From: Erigeron canadensis
Lineage: Eukaryota > Streptophyta > Magnoliopsida > Asterales > Asteraceae
Direction of reading: 5' to 3'
Assembly: GCF_010389155.1 (NCBI RefSeq)
Contig: NC_057761.1
Span: 19,160,501-19,224,500, forward strand
DNA: 64,000 bases
Numbering within the stretch: position 1 is the first letter of the stretch; each line of letters begins with the position of its first letter. The notes under the pieces were generated by a model that ran no database searches, was not told the origin of the DNA, and worked only from the letters and a program-made list of their open reading frames with translations. This document shows, in pieces, positions 23,201-35,985 of the stretch. The position numbers and the translations under genes are program-made.

Positions 23201-26200
23201 CTTTGATGTACCTTATGTGAGTAATTTGATGCACTTTACTTGAGCATAAGGTGCATGAAAGAGTGAATTTTCTTAGGTGCATAAAAAGTTTAAGACATAA
23301 AAATTAGTTGCAAACAAACATCAGGTGCATTCAAGGTGGGAGACCTACCCTTCCCTTTTCATTTGCAGCCATTCACACACACACAACCCTCTCTCAATAT
23401 CTCTCTCTTCATTTCATTTGCACCTTGTTAATGGTATCCGCTGCAACGCACGGGTACCATGCTAGTGTGTGTATATATGTTGTGAGTATGTGTTTATGTA
23501 TTTACAAATGGTACTGTGATTATTCGGTGAATTGGCTTAAAATGTATACTTGTGAATCGAAGTTCCAAAAATTGGTAAAACAGTCTTCTTACCCAAAAAT
23601 CCCTTCTCACCGGATTGTGATCTATTTTAGGTGATTAGAGTATCTGTAACAATCACACTAAACCACCCTATAAAATTTGCCACATTGAACCCACTTCTGC
23701 ACTACGACAACCATGTTGAAAGTTGGATCCACAATACACCACATACTACCCACAATAAACTTAAAAGAAAGAAAAAAAACACTGCCTTGAGTGCCTTCCC
23801 ACCTTGGTCACACCCACAATGTGACCCATGCGTGCTATTGATACGACGCTGACAGTTGCTAATCCTCTTGCGGTGATATAACCATATCGCAGGATTATAT
23901 GTCTAACGTATTGAAGCTGTCAAACATTACTTTATTGGCTTAACTTTTTGGTGTATCTTGAGGATGGTTGTATAAATCTGTCTTGAAAAATGGCAATCCT
24001 GTGTTTGCACATCGTAGAATAGACACGTAAATTGGAGTGTGCACAATGTTTCTATAATTTGATTTTTTTTTTGCCCCAAAATTGAATATGATAATCTAAA
24101 GTGTAGTCTAATGGTTAATGATGCATATAATTTTGTATTGGAACTTATGTCTTTTTAAGTTTTTCGCAATTTGAAAGAAACAGAACTTATTTATGAAAAT
24201 TTATAATACCAGGCACCACAAGTTAATGCTCATGGGTATGCGTATCGAGATGCTCAGATACAGATCTATTCACCTGCCAAATCTCTGGTCGAGCAAACTA
24301 GGCAATTGTAAGTGCTGTCGTTATGGCTTAACCTTATGTATTTACCAATTTATGTATAGACATATATTTACAATCACACATTAGCTCTCAATCCTTGAAT
24401 TGGGTTTTAACTTTTAATTGAATGTTGTCTTTCAAGTTCAATATTTACAATCACACATTTACAATTTCTTTTTATGCTACATTACCTTATTTAATAAGTC
24501 AATGTCTCAATGAATGAATTCATTAAAGCGAAGATGTGAAGTTCAACTATTGTTGCAGATGGGATAAGTTTACCCTTCTAACTGACTCGTTACTTTGGTT
24601 TATATTATGATATGACCTGATTAAAACAGAAACTAGGAGAACCAACACGGAGAATTACACCACAAAACAATTGTTGGATGATAAATGGCTAAATAACTAT
24701 TTTTAAGCTTTATGAAATCTTAAACTGGATTTTTGAGTTACAGCAACTCCTAATTGTTCAAAGAACCGACAATAATCTCCCTCAATAAAAATACTGTGGC
24801 CATAGGTCTTATTTAACCAAGTTGTGTAACCCTAAACTTTGTGCACAAGAGAATACTAAATGTAACAAGCTAAATATCAACGATCGACACTTTGCACCCC
24901 TATGCACTTATTAAATTTGATCCATATCAGTGTATTGATATATTTTTGCGAAACTTAGAGAGTCAAATGAAAGATGGCAAATTTGCGGTTTTGGGGAATG
25001 TCAAATAATACAAGAGAATCATTTTAGTTTTGTTTCTATGATGACACGTTAAGTGTTAATTTTGAGATACTAAAGGTTTATAAAGCTTTTACTTATATTC
25101 TTACATTATAATACTATAGAAATCACTAATTCAAGGATTAGCCGATTAGTTTACTGAGTTTCTTTTATATATGAATATAATATATATCTGCATGTTATTC
25201 TCATACAAACTATTTTTTGTTTGTTTTTCTTGCTGATTTAGATCTCTAAATATTCCGCGTGCACAGGAGGAAACACTCTCTAGACATTCTATATTGGGTC
25301 CAAACGGACTTCGTGGGCAATGGCAGACGCCTACCGTCAATTATGCGGTATTCCAGTTTACCATCCCCTTCTCATTCTATTTAATGATTTGGTTATGTAG
25401 AGGGTTTATACTCTTATTTATACCACAGGTTCGCTATCCAAGCATCATTGATTTGACACCCGTGGAGATTCCAAGGTTAATTTAGTTTTTTGCAAAGAAA
25501 AAAGCATCAGTTCACTATATTTTATTGTAGTCATAGCCTAGAGCTGGAAAAATGGGTAGGTTGGGTAATGGATTTAAATATACGGAGTAATTAGCCAGTG
25601 TTTTCATAACCGTACTCACGGGTTGGGGTACTTTGTCCAAGATTTCAATTATATTTAATAAATAAATAGTGCGCTGAACAAAGATAATTGCAAATTGTAT
25701 TATATCGATAATAATTTGATGAATTGACTAAAAAGATTTCGGAAGTTTCATATTCTAAAAGTACACTTTGGGTGACCAACTTGCAACCCGTTCTACCCAT
25801 TAAATTCATCTTCTTTATGATATATAACTATATATATGTATGTATCTATGTTTTTTTTTTTAATCTTACCTTTTTGACCAAGAGTGATGATACATAACCT
25901 GAAGCGACTATTATGAGTTGAATTTTGCCACTGCGTTTTACCCAATAGAGATATTACTGGTAGTCTAGTAGTACAATTGTCATCCCAACGGCTGATGTTT
26001 AGATTTTCTAGACGTACTAGTAAAATCTGTTATTTTGATGTTGCAAGGGAGAACAAGTTGCCTTCCCTGGAGGATGGCGTGTCAGTGGAAAAAGGGGCTC
26101 CACACGTTGCTAGCAACTTAGAAAGAGAAAAATCAAGTCACGAATCATTTGCTTTACAAAACAATAACAATAAGCCACATGTTGATGAACCCGGTTCCTT

Positions 26201-29200
26201 GATTTCTTTCGAAGAAAAACTAGAAAGTCCAGTTCAGTTGGATATTATTAGGCAGCCTTCTCCACCTCCTGTTCTTGCCGAGGTCCAAGATTTACTCCCA
26301 GCATCTCCGGATACAGGCCCTGGATCTGGAAATCCCATCGATGATGTTTGTTCTGAATCTCCTCTGGAATTGCACATTGTGAGATACTCAGATACTCCAT
26401 ATTTTATTTATTTTTCTTACTTTTGTTTATTATATATTTATAAAATATATATGCTTTGTGAGTTCTGCTCATAGAGGTGAAATGCAAACTATGTTTTCTT
26501 GCAGTCATCAAAAGTGATGGACCATTTCATGAAGGTGGCAAAGTCAAATACAGACAAAAATTTAGAGACATGTGGTATTCTTGCAGGGTCACTGGTACGT
26601 GGCGTCAGTTATTGCAATGACTATCTGTTATGAGTGTTTATCTAATTTGTTCCTATTGATTGCTTTTAGAAAAACCGAAAATTCTATGTGACAGCACTAA
26701 TCATCCCAAAGCAAGAAGCAACAGAGAACTCGGTAGAGCTCTAACCTTATCCTCATATTTTTGTTTCATCTATTTGCAGATGACAGCTTTACCCTTATTT
26801 TTTATGATACAACCATTTCAACTTGCATTATATTGTAGAGTAGCTAGAGGTGGAGAAACGAGTGGATTGGACGGGTTGGGTAATGAGTAACGATGCAAAA
26901 TGTATGTTGTGGTTCTTTCAGGTTGATCCGAAACACTTTTTGATATTGTGAACAAAATGAATACAATATATGCCATCTCAATAATAAAATAGCTTTTTAA
27001 AATGCGTTTTGGGAGGCTGTGATCACTAAAAGGTACTTTCTGTGACTGTCTATGTGTTTGACCTATTTAATTGTTTCCTCTCCAGTTGTTTTTTTTTATC
27101 CGTTGAAGATAAAACTTTATAGGAATTGACCCTCTTGTGAATGGGTTGAAATTGTCATATACTCATATCCAAGATTAGCCATAATGTGATTGATTTGGCT
27201 GGAAATAAAGACTTAATATGATATATTACCAAAAGGCATGCGAGCTATGCTTTTAGTTTATGTCGGGTCCAGTTCTGGGTTGGGTTCTGTTATTTCCATG
27301 GGCTTGCGGTCCAGGCAACCATAAACTCAAGTTTTGAGACATGCAAATTCTCAAGTGTTACGCTATGAGAGATGTTAGGGTGCGGAAGAATTGAAGACTA
27401 TAACTGATTTTGTTTTGACAAGCAAAAAATATGATGAAAGCCATGGTAGTTTTTGCTGTTAGTTTCAATTATATGTATCTTTTGGATCAGGAATCATTAA
27501 ACTGTTGTTGTAAACAAGTTATATTAAGGTTTAGTTGATGATGACATGGAGTTTGCAAAATATAAACAAAAAAAGGGATATATTACTAATTTACTTATTT
27601 CTGGTACAGTGCCAGGCAACTAACGAGGAGGAAATATTTGAAGTGCAGGATAAACGATCACTCTTTCCCCTTGGATGGATCCATGTGAGTCATATGATAA
27701 TAATTATGAATTTAGAATCATCTGTATCTTACTTTGTTTGCTTAGAGCAGAAATGTATCTAATTTCTGTTTTTCAGATTTCACAAATATATAAAATTCAG
27801 TACTAATTTTAGTTCTTCACATATTTTCAAAAGGATACCAGAATGATGTATTGATCCACTTCTGTCCAAAACATACAACAAAGGTTGATGCCCGTGCTAT
27901 GGGGCAGGTTCTTATAGCTTGCATTGATTAAACCAAATAATTTTTTTTATCTAGATCAGTTTTGATTTTTTTATTTTGTTTTTACCAAAAAGTCAGTAAT
28001 AATAATGGAAACTTAATATATGGTGAAGCCTGAAGGAATAAAAGTGAAGGTTCTATTTAAGTTCAAGGGTTGTTTGGTCAATTTGAGAGGCCTGATGTTC
28101 AGGGGCTGGCTGGTCATTTTCATTAACTTAACTAAAATAACTCAGAAAAAAGGGGTAGATGGAGTCAAATCCTAGCATCGGCTGTGTTCAAAGATATTAT
28201 TGTTGGGCCTGGCAACCACAAACTCAAGTTTTAAAAAATAGTTGCTTTATTGGTTTTGCCCAAAACTAATAAATCCCTTGGAAGATGGCTAATAACAACA
28301 GACAATAATTTAGATCTTGTATTTAATTAAGAGCTGTTATTTTCTATTATATCCTAACTGTGTATATAGTAGATGGCTATTTGCAGACACGTTATGATTT
28401 ATAGAGAATAATGATCTTCATTAGCTTAAGATTATAGCCCATTTCTCAACCTGTTAGTGTATTTCCCTAAGGTGTCCTATGTTGATGTTTCCCGAGTTAT
28501 GATTTGATAATCGTATTTTTGCCATCTTTATTCTTAAGATTACTAAAATCGTATAGATTTTTTTTTATATATATTTATAAAAAACTTGGTGCTTTAGTTT
28601 TATAATCCTGGAAATACTCTATGAGTATTATCTTACTCAACTTGTATTACATCCTGATCTTTGTTTATTATATGCAGACTCATCCTACACAGTCTTGTTT
28701 CATGTCATCAATTGATGTTCATACCCACTATGCATATCAGGTAATATTTCCCTTCCTGTCCTTTTTGATAATAAATCAATAATCATAATATTTTCTGCTC
28801 TTGTGCTGCAAGGACTAAGGAGCTCTTAGGATCAACACACTTGTTAAAACCAACTAGAACCCTATCTTAGTTTCAAAATCAATATGAAAATTTTACAAAT
28901 ATTGGAAGAGGTGACATAAAATGCAGTTTACGGACATTCCAGAGTAATCTTTAGAACTGAAATAACTGCCTTCTGCTTAACTCCTATGAAATATCTTTCG
29001 GAAGATCGTATGTGCCACTCTGGGAACTTTATATCTGAAAATGGACTACTAATCTCTGAGACCCATTAGGGTGTCTCCCTTCCATAGTATGGTAAAGGGG
29101 ATTGGGTGTAGGGTGTGTGTTGAAGAGGTCCATTTTGGAAAATATCTTTGTGAATAGACACATTTGCCAGAAATTATGTGACTGTATTAAATAAGTTGTT

Positions 29201-31204
29201 CAAAATCTAATTAACAGAATAATTTTTTTATAAAGGCTTTTCCGAGTTTTTGAGACATTCAGATAAGAGAAAACTTGTTAATATAATAATATTGCCTACC
29301 ATAACAACCATCTATCACTTTGCACCTAATTGATTAGGGATTATTCGATAATATATTATAATTTTAAGCATGAGCATGTAGATAAATGAGTAACAAATAT
29401 ATTTCTCTCCGATAATAAGAAACAAAAGTCGTAGGTGATGAATTGATAACATCATATTATTTGGATAAATTATAATTAGAAAAAAATGTGAGAAATATCA
29501 AGTGCAAGTTTACATTCAATCTTACAGTATACGTTTTTATTTATTTTATTTATTTATTTAAGTTTATATGATGTACATTAGAGCTGACAATTTTAGACAC
29601 ATACCTTTTAACATGACACCAAACGACACGGTCTTAACAGGTTTCGTGTTTGATTATAACAGTGTTACGACATGAAAAAATGCCATTATATTATGTATCA
29701 TGTCGTGTTCGTGTCCAACCTTAACAGGTGGCATGCCTTATCGTTAGAAGGTCATGTAGGACCTGTTATGCCAGCGCTAGAATGTACATTAACCAACTTA
29801 ACTTTTTTTCAAGACGTATTTGAAGGATGTTTAGTTCGATCAATTGACATAGTTAATTTAGCAAGTAACAACATGCCCCTCAAGTTGATCACTAGTTAGT
29901 GTGAAGTTGTTACCATTTTGTAGTTTCTCATCATCAATATGTATAGTTTCATCACCAGTCGCATTACCAACTTCATTTAGGCTGGAATTTTCATACTCTT
30001 GAAGGTTTATGCTGCGACTATGGTGATCCAAGTGTCCGGTGTAGTGGACAAATACAAGAATAAGATTAGTTCAAAATTAGAGTACGCTCTTTATATGAAA
30101 TCAATAAAGTCACAATTGTTAGTGTACTTTTAAATCTGCTGTTCAGTGAACCTTCCCCACTTTTTGTTTGAATAATTGGACAACTATAGATAATTATAAA
30201 TTTGGAATTTTGTTGCTGTTACATGGAGGTCTAGCTTAAGTGTGAAAATTTCTTTTGATAACTTTAGAGTGTAAACCCATGCATTGTTTTAACTTTTAAT
30301 GAGGACTTCTCTTGTTTATTCTCCAGATTATGTTGCCCGAGGCCATTGCGATTGTCATGGCACCAAGAGATAGTTCAAGGTTAGAGTCATTTGTTTTGAT
30401 ACAAATGTTTAATGTCTTTTTTGTTTATAATGTGTTTTGTTTACACCACCTGCCCTTCCAAAACTTCACATTCTTACTAACATTGCCATTTGCCAACTCA
30501 TGAAAGACTTTGGCTTTCCATAGTTAGTTACCCTAGGTACATATCCATGACGACAAAAAACGAGTATCTTATTTAGTAGTAGTGGTGGGATTTTGACACA
30601 TTTTTAGGAATGGTTCGATTTGGGTTATGTTTTTCCTTCTACTCTAATGGTTCAACTAGAAAAAGTCAACTAAAAAGGAAATGAGTAATATTAGGTTTAA
30701 TGGGCCAAAAGCTGACCAACGTGTTAACTTTAATGCATACAACTTCATAATTGCTTTATTGGAAAAATGTGAATTTTATAGTAATAATACATTATTTTTG
30801 ATCATATCTGATGTAGTAATGTGTTGGTTATAAAAAAATGTACGAACTTAGTGTTGTGGATTAATTCAAACGGACCTGCGTTTTATCCATAATTGAAATA
30901 CTTTAAGTACTGTGACAAAGGAAAGTCTTCTCTTTGATGGAAGTGTAGAGAATAGAATTAGTACTCGTATGTAGTAATGAAGCTTTGTTGTTGACTACGC
31001 GTTTGTATAACAATGTTCATATATAGAAATCATGGCATTTTCCGGCTGACAACACCTGGTGGTATGGGAATAATTAGAAACTGTCCTCATCGTGGTTTCC
31101 ATGCACATGATGCACCTTCAGATGGCAGTCCAATTTATAAACAATGTACAGATGTTTATATTAACCCCAAGTTGAATTTTGACGTGATTGATCTACGACG
31201 ATGA
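20235..31204 (+). CDS. AMSH1: AMSH-type K63-ubiquitin deubiquitinase (AMSH1-like), 14 exons
   Basis: A zinc metalloprotease that removes ubiquitin chains from endosomal cargo and works with ESCRT-III. Exons: 20235-20378, 21619-21683, 21768-21843, 21918-22112, 24213-24307, 25242-25347, 25429-25475, 26048-26378, 26505-26594, 26670-26732, 27610-27684, 28678-28740, 30327-30379, 31027-31204. The spliced frame is open for 526 codons, near the roughly 507 aa of Arabidopsis AMSH proteins. Residues about 1-100 form the MIT-like N-terminus (DNRISLPYYFRIADNILRQ). RQPSPPPVL precedes the MPN+ domain. The JAMM site is complete: E374 in NLETCGILAGS, then H429, H431, S439 and D442 in HTHPTQSCFMSSID, split by intron 11. 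NCPHRGFHAH supplies the second zinc site. The exon 8 acceptor is the least certain junction. AMSH1 rather than AMSH3 is suggested by TTPGGM and the C-terminal FDVIDLR. Confidence 0.93.
20635..20919 (-). mobile_element. Short Helitron-like insertion in AMSH intron 1, minus orientation
   Basis: Read on the minus strand, the element ends CTAG at 20635 followed by T. Just inside is a GC-rich stretch including GCCCGGACAATGC and GGCGGCGGCAAC repeats, typical of one plant Helitron 3' end type. The other end is placed at 20919 on a TCTCTTATAAGAGG start, which is weaker. About 285 bp, no coding content. Confidence 0.45.
22140..22590 (+). repeat. Duplicated segment with an 11-bp stem hairpin in AMSH intron 4
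   Basis: The string TATAAGTATACACAATCCC with its flank occurs twice in tandem near 22143 and 22180. It occurs a third time near 22435, each followed by CCTTCCTGATTTTT. After the second and third copies comes a hairpin: AATATCCCTGC and GCAGGGATATT, 8-nt loop, at 22222-22251, with a mutated copy near 22482-22511. A TATATATG-rich tail and ATGAGAACAGTTATTG follow in both. This is a local duplication of about 130-150 bp, source unknown. Confidence 0.7.
23009..23186. mobile_element. hAT-like MITE in AMSH intron 4
   Basis: A 178-bp element has imperfect terminal inverted repeats: GGGAAATGATAAATCCTTCT at the left, and GTGAAATGATCTATCCTCCT as the reverse complement of the right end. Flanks TTTTGTAA (23001-23008) and GTTTGTAA (23187-23194) form a 7/8 target duplication. 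Eight bases is the hAT length. No coding content. Confidence 0.7.
23434..23465 (+). mobile_element. Helitron 3' terminus in AMSH intron 4
   Basis: A hairpin on CCGCTGCAACGCACGGG is followed by TACCATG, CTAG (23462-23465) and T, a textbook Helitron 3' end. The matching 5' end was not found in the intron, so the extent of the element is unknown. Confidence 0.6.
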
Positions 31205-32272
31205 TCTTTGAAAGACGGGTATGATAAGAGTTCATTTCATGCAAATACTATGTATATACTGGAAAAAACCATTTTCATTGACAATCTGAATATTGTAACC
31301 GAAGTAACTTGTTTGTCTTCCTTGAAGAAAGATTTGAGAGTGATGTTTGTAAGGGAAACCATCTTTCAAGAAATTTGTATTTTCGCATCAAACGTCTATA
31401 CTCCATATTTTTTAGTATATATATGTTAGACGTATTTATTCATCTCGTTCTCATTGGCTGTTACTTTGATTATTCTAAAATCTTGTCAATTATAACTATC
31501 CTAAAAACCCTGCATCGGTTTTGATGAAGGGATTATATACAACTTTTAATATGCTAATATTTTAATCCCATTTGTTTTCATAAACCTGGTGCCTTTGGGC
31601 TCTTATTTTTTAATGAGTAATTTTAGATTCACAAACTTTTTACAAATAAAACCAACTCACATGCCACTTATGTTTGTAAAATTTAGTTTGTAAAATGTTT
31701 TTCACTCTAGCATAGCTCTTTTTTAATTTATACAAATATCATGATTAATCTAAAATTTGGGTTTCTTTTTTAATTTTCCTTTCATACTTGTCTTTTTTTT
31801 TTCTCTTTTTGCACTTCTAACACTTTCTTTCAATTTCTTTTCTTCCTTCTACTACTTATGCCCCTAAGCTCTAATACTCTTACAATGAAGGTCCTCATCA
31901 GCTAACGATAATTAACTTTTGAGTGTCTAACAAAAGTTACGAAAACTGTTGCAAATCAGTTTATTTTTTCTAATAGGGGCTACGTACTTTTCTCTAACGG
32001 GTCTTAACGAACGTTAACTGTTATCTGGGTTTCTAAATTGACAGATTGACTTATTAGACATTACTTCTAACTTAACAAAGTCTAATGACACTATGTTCAA
32101 CTTCTTTCACTTTTATGCTGTATGACAATTACAATTCAATGACAAATTACTAACAATTTTGTAAATGATCCTAAAAACACGTTATAAATCTTTACATATT
32201 ATCGCACACAATAAACGTCTTAAAAATACCCTATTAATTTTACATGATACCATATACATAAATAAATGTAAT
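31205..32272. other. AT-rich sequence downstream of the AMSH gene
   Basis: The first few hundred bases should hold the AMSH 3' UTR and poly(A) site. No gene is visible in the rest. Small open frames near 31208-31524 overlap one another and show no family motif. Confidence 0.5.
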
Positions 32273-32305
32273 GTCTACTGAGTCAACGCCCGGGTGCGTA
32301 TCCCG
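32273..32305 (+). mobile_element. Decayed Helitron 3' end
   Basis: GTCAACGCCCGGGTG followed by TATCCCG and T closely parallels the 3' end of the large Helitron at 15559-15589. No other part of the element is recognised. Confidence 0.4.
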
Positions 32306-32689
32306 TTCTATTCCAAAACATACAAAAGTTTTTCAATTAAATGCATCAAAGTTTCAGTTTTTAATGAAATGCTCAGATGAGTGGACAACCATAGTTGATT
32401 TTTTTTTTGTAGTGTTGTTAACGTTGTTGAACTTATGAATAGTTGAGAACAATCATATTCTTGTTAAAGCTATAATAATGTATCTTAAGCAGTTTAACGC
32501 ATGCAATACAGGCTATTGTCAAAGGTACTCATGTTCTCCATCTTTCACACTCTATCTTTCGCATCATCAATCAATCTTCCATCTATCCTACATCATCCCA
32601 ATCAATCAATAATTCACCTCTTCCTTCAACTATCTTTTTTTTTAGCGGCATTCTATTCTACTTCTACTCCTAAATTATACGTATGCCTG
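32306..32689. other. Unassigned intergenic sequence
   Basis: AT-rich with pyrimidine runs near 32560-32650. No gene, repeat or terminus recognised. Confidence 0.4.
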
Positions 32690-32694
32690 GAAAT

Positions 32695-32804
32695 AAGACT
32701 TTCAAAAAACCTCTATTAATTCACCCTCACAAATGTGAGAAGTGGGACTCGAACCCAGGTGGATCCTCCTAAGGTTAAAGACCTTACCAATGGGCTACCA
32801 TTTT
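32695..32804 (-). mobile_element. tRNA-derived SINE
   Basis: On the minus strand the head reads GGTAGCCCATTGGTAAGG (A-box-like), with GGGTTCGAGTCCCAC (B box) about 45 bases on. Together they form the internal Pol III promoter of a tRNA-derived SINE. The body ends near a T-rich tail with GAGGTTTTTTG. It cannot fold as a complete tRNA with a normal anticodon arm and acceptor, so it is not called a tRNA gene. Target duplications were not identified. Confidence 0.65.
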
Positions 32805-33377
32805 TTATAAATTTTTTTCCCATTTTTTAAACTTCAATATTTCCAAACAATCTATTAAAAAACCTTTGCCAATATTATATGCTTGGAAGACATTTCAAGC
32901 TTAAAAAGAAAGTGAACTGATATTTATATGCAAAGCTGGATTGTGGTTTTGTACATCATGGTAAATTAACAAAATTTAATGATACTATTATCATTTTCTA
33001 AAGAAAAAAGTTTTAGATATATTACTTTTATTTCTTTATTACTTCCACCTCCATGGCCCATTTTAGAATCCGTATTGCATCTTTCTTGGAGCCCACAAAT
33101 AAAAAAAACGTTGATACAATGAATATCAAAAAGTTTTCTTTTATATCTTTCCACATTCTCCCAAAGTCTCACCGCCAAAAAAAAGTTACATTGTGAGAAA
33201 TGAAAATTGATATTTTAGATGTAAGACGATTTTTACACTTTTTGTTTCAAAGACGGATACAGATAAATGGTTAACATCCCCATACGGATTCATCTATGCC
33301 AGTTCGATTCATGGTAACTCCTTAAAGAGTTTGCTCTTTATGTATTAGAAGGGTATAGTGTTGCTAAGGTCCCTTCT
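32805..33377. other. Intergenic sequence before the terminal-inverted-repeat element
   Basis: No coding frame with family motifs. Nothing else recognised. Confidence 0.4.
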
Positions 33378-33635
33378 TGAGTTTTTAACCAAAATAGTGT
33401 ATTTGAAAAACTTATTTACCAAAATGGTATACTTTAAAAGCTATTTACCAAAATGGTGTAGTTGTCTTTAGATTCTTTTCATTCTATTATCTTTATCATT
33501 CATTCAATTTAATACATCCAAATCACAATTTACCATACAAATATGTCTAACAAATACCGGAGATTGTTAAATGAATTACGGAAAGGCAAACTCCTGGCTT
33601 TCTTTTGTTCGTATAAGTGGAAACAATAGCTTTGT

Positions 33636-35985
33636 TGTAACATCTCGAACTTTTTAATTAACGGTTGACCTAAGTCCCATAATCAGATCTCATAACCAAA
33701 AAACTCTCTTTCTCTCTAAAAACCCTAGCTCCCTCCTTCTCATCCTATTCGATTTCTTGGTGTTTTTAGTGGTGATTTCTCATAAATCACAAGCCTTCAA
33801 TCCTCCTTACAGGTAAAACATGAATATTTGATCAGTAGATGAGTCCTTCCATTAGGGTTTGTCCATTAATTCTGGCCATAAGGGTTGGGATTGATTAATT
33901 TTGGTATTTCCGGGTAAAAGCGATGTTTTCATGAATATAATCGTTAATCGAATTAGATAGCAACATCAAGTTGCAAACTTTAATGATGAATTATGTTATC
34001 TAGATGTAATAAAGTCAATTCCAGGTGCTTAATTGGAAACCCACTTGATGTATTGAGTTTTTGATCAAAACGTTTTCGATTTTGCGTCTTGCGGGTGTTC
34101 TAAGGTGTGCACCATTGTTTCAATTGATTCAAGGATCAATGGATGATATCAAGTCATCAATTGTGTCCTACTTGATGTTAATTTAAAAGAATTTGGTGTT
34201 TATAAGGCCTGGGGATATCATGGAAACGTTTTTAGGGTTTTATGGGAATATCCAATGAAAAGATCTGTACAGGTCGTAGTTACACATGTGCAGATGGTAG
34301 TTCCATATGTACAGGTCGTAGTTACACATGTGCTGATGGTAGTTTCATATGTGCAGGCTGTAGTTACACATGTGCAGGTTGTAGTTACACATGTGCAGAT
34401 CGCTTGCACAACCTCAAGTGTGACCTATTTTACATATATGTTTCTTTTAGCTAAAGTGCTGGTCATTTAATGATTATAGGTAGTCGGGAATTCTTGCAAA
34501 GTTTGGTAACTTACATTATCATTTGTTGTGTGCTTCTCCAGGGTAAGATAAACTACTTTGACACGCTGAGGGTTCAACAAAAACATAGTTTTCATATAAT
34601 AGCTTCCCTAAATGGTATCTTGTTTGCTTATGGGTATTCGGGATTATATGGGAGGTGATATGGGCTATGTAGATGCATATTGAAGCCTGAAATGCTACCC
34701 CAATGATATGTATTGATATGGGATGCTATGTATGCTTGATAGATGATATGGTATGAAAGACGAAAGACGATATGAAATGATGTACGATCTAAGATGATAA
34801 ATGATATTCAATGTTGTAATGATATACGATATGCAATGATATATGCTGATGTACGAGATGTAACAATGTATGCGATGTAATATATGCTATGAAATGCTAT
34901 GTAATGTCTTGAGATGAATTGAGATGTGTTATATGTTGATGATATGTAAAATGTGCATGACTACATGGCTTGTTCATCTAGTTCACTAGACTTATTAAGT
35001 TGTCATGACACGTGCACGTTTAAGGGCCAAAACGTTAAGATGTATATGTGATATGTTTAGGTAATGTGAACACCTAAACTATATGAGATGTGAAATCGAG
35101 CTCGTAATTTTAGATGAAAGTGTTAAGCTTAACCCGTGCTTGCCCTTGTCCGGCGGGTGCGTAGATGTGGTTGCTTGGGTGGCTCCTTGCAACATGGTCA
35201 AATATGTGAATAGTAATACGGGAGGTCTGACTCGCCCCATTTGTCTTGAACATACGGATTACTCCGGGATTGGCTTGTCATTCCTTAACGACATTGATGT
35301 ACAGCCGTAAGGTTTGTCCATCCAGTCGGGTGTGACTTATGTCACACTTATAAAGATGCATATGTTATATGAGATGCGTGACTTATGTCACAACTATAAA
35401 GATGTTTAGATGTGATATGTGGAGATATAAAAGATGACTAGGCACATTTAAGATGACCCATCCTAATATGAAAGATGTTGATGCTATGATATGTATGTGA
35501 GATGATATGTTTGATGATATGTGCCTTAACGACTTAATATGACTTTTATATAATGTTCTAAATGGACAAACGTTTTATAAACTATGTGCTATCTTACTTA
35601 GCTAATTCGTTAGCTAACACTTGCTCTTTTAAATGTGTTGTGCCCTCAGGTCCAATATTAGTGAGCAGGTTGATGTGAGAAGATGTGAGACATGGGTAGA
35701 TAATCTTGAAACTGGCTATAGTTTACCTATAATGGTTGCTCGCTTTAAATATTTGTTTTATGTTTAGATAATAATGACTTGTATTGATAATGTGGTTGGT
35801 TGTTTAATGTTAGGCAACCGATGGGTTCTATTTGAACTTATTTTGATGACATGGCTAGTAACACCATTTAATGAATAAACCAAACAGATTTTATTGTTTT
35901 GGACTTTTAAAGTTACTTCCGCTTTCTTTTAACGACGTTAGACGAAAGTTTTTGAAAATCCATATTTTTAAACGACGGTGTTACA
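33636..35985 (+). mobile_element. Solo LTR, 2350 bp, with perfect 5-bp target duplication
   Basis: It starts TGTAACATCTCGAAC and ends ACGGTGTTACA. TTTGT flanks it on both sides (33631-33635 and 35986-35990), as left by retroviral-type integrase. No gag-pol lies between, so this is a single LTR left by recombination. It belongs with the interrupted solo LTR at 7537-17450, sharing both ends and the TTAAGCTTAACCCGTGCT block. Its middle (34680-34960) is rich in GATATG/GATGTA variants, and a 21-bp repeat array lies at 34270-34395. Confidence 0.85.
34276..34396 (+). repeat. Six-unit 21-bp tandem array with a palindromic core
   Basis: Units built on GTAGTTACACATGTGCAG repeat with exact 21-bp phasing. 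The palindromic cores CACATGTG or CATATGTG/CATATGTA start at 34283, 34304, 34325, 34346, 34367 and 34388. Because 21 is a multiple of three, all frames stay open and give heptapeptide repeats such as YTCADGS, which I regard as a by-product. Confidence 0.9.

Noticed and set aside
32695..32804. A functional tRNA gene on the minus strand
   Set aside because: A and B boxes are present but the acceptor and anticodon arms do not pair properly and a SINE-like tail follows.
34276..34396. CRISPR-like regularly spaced repeats
   Set aside because: The period equals the repeat itself with no unique spacers, and the context is a plant LTR. It is a 21-bp tandem array.
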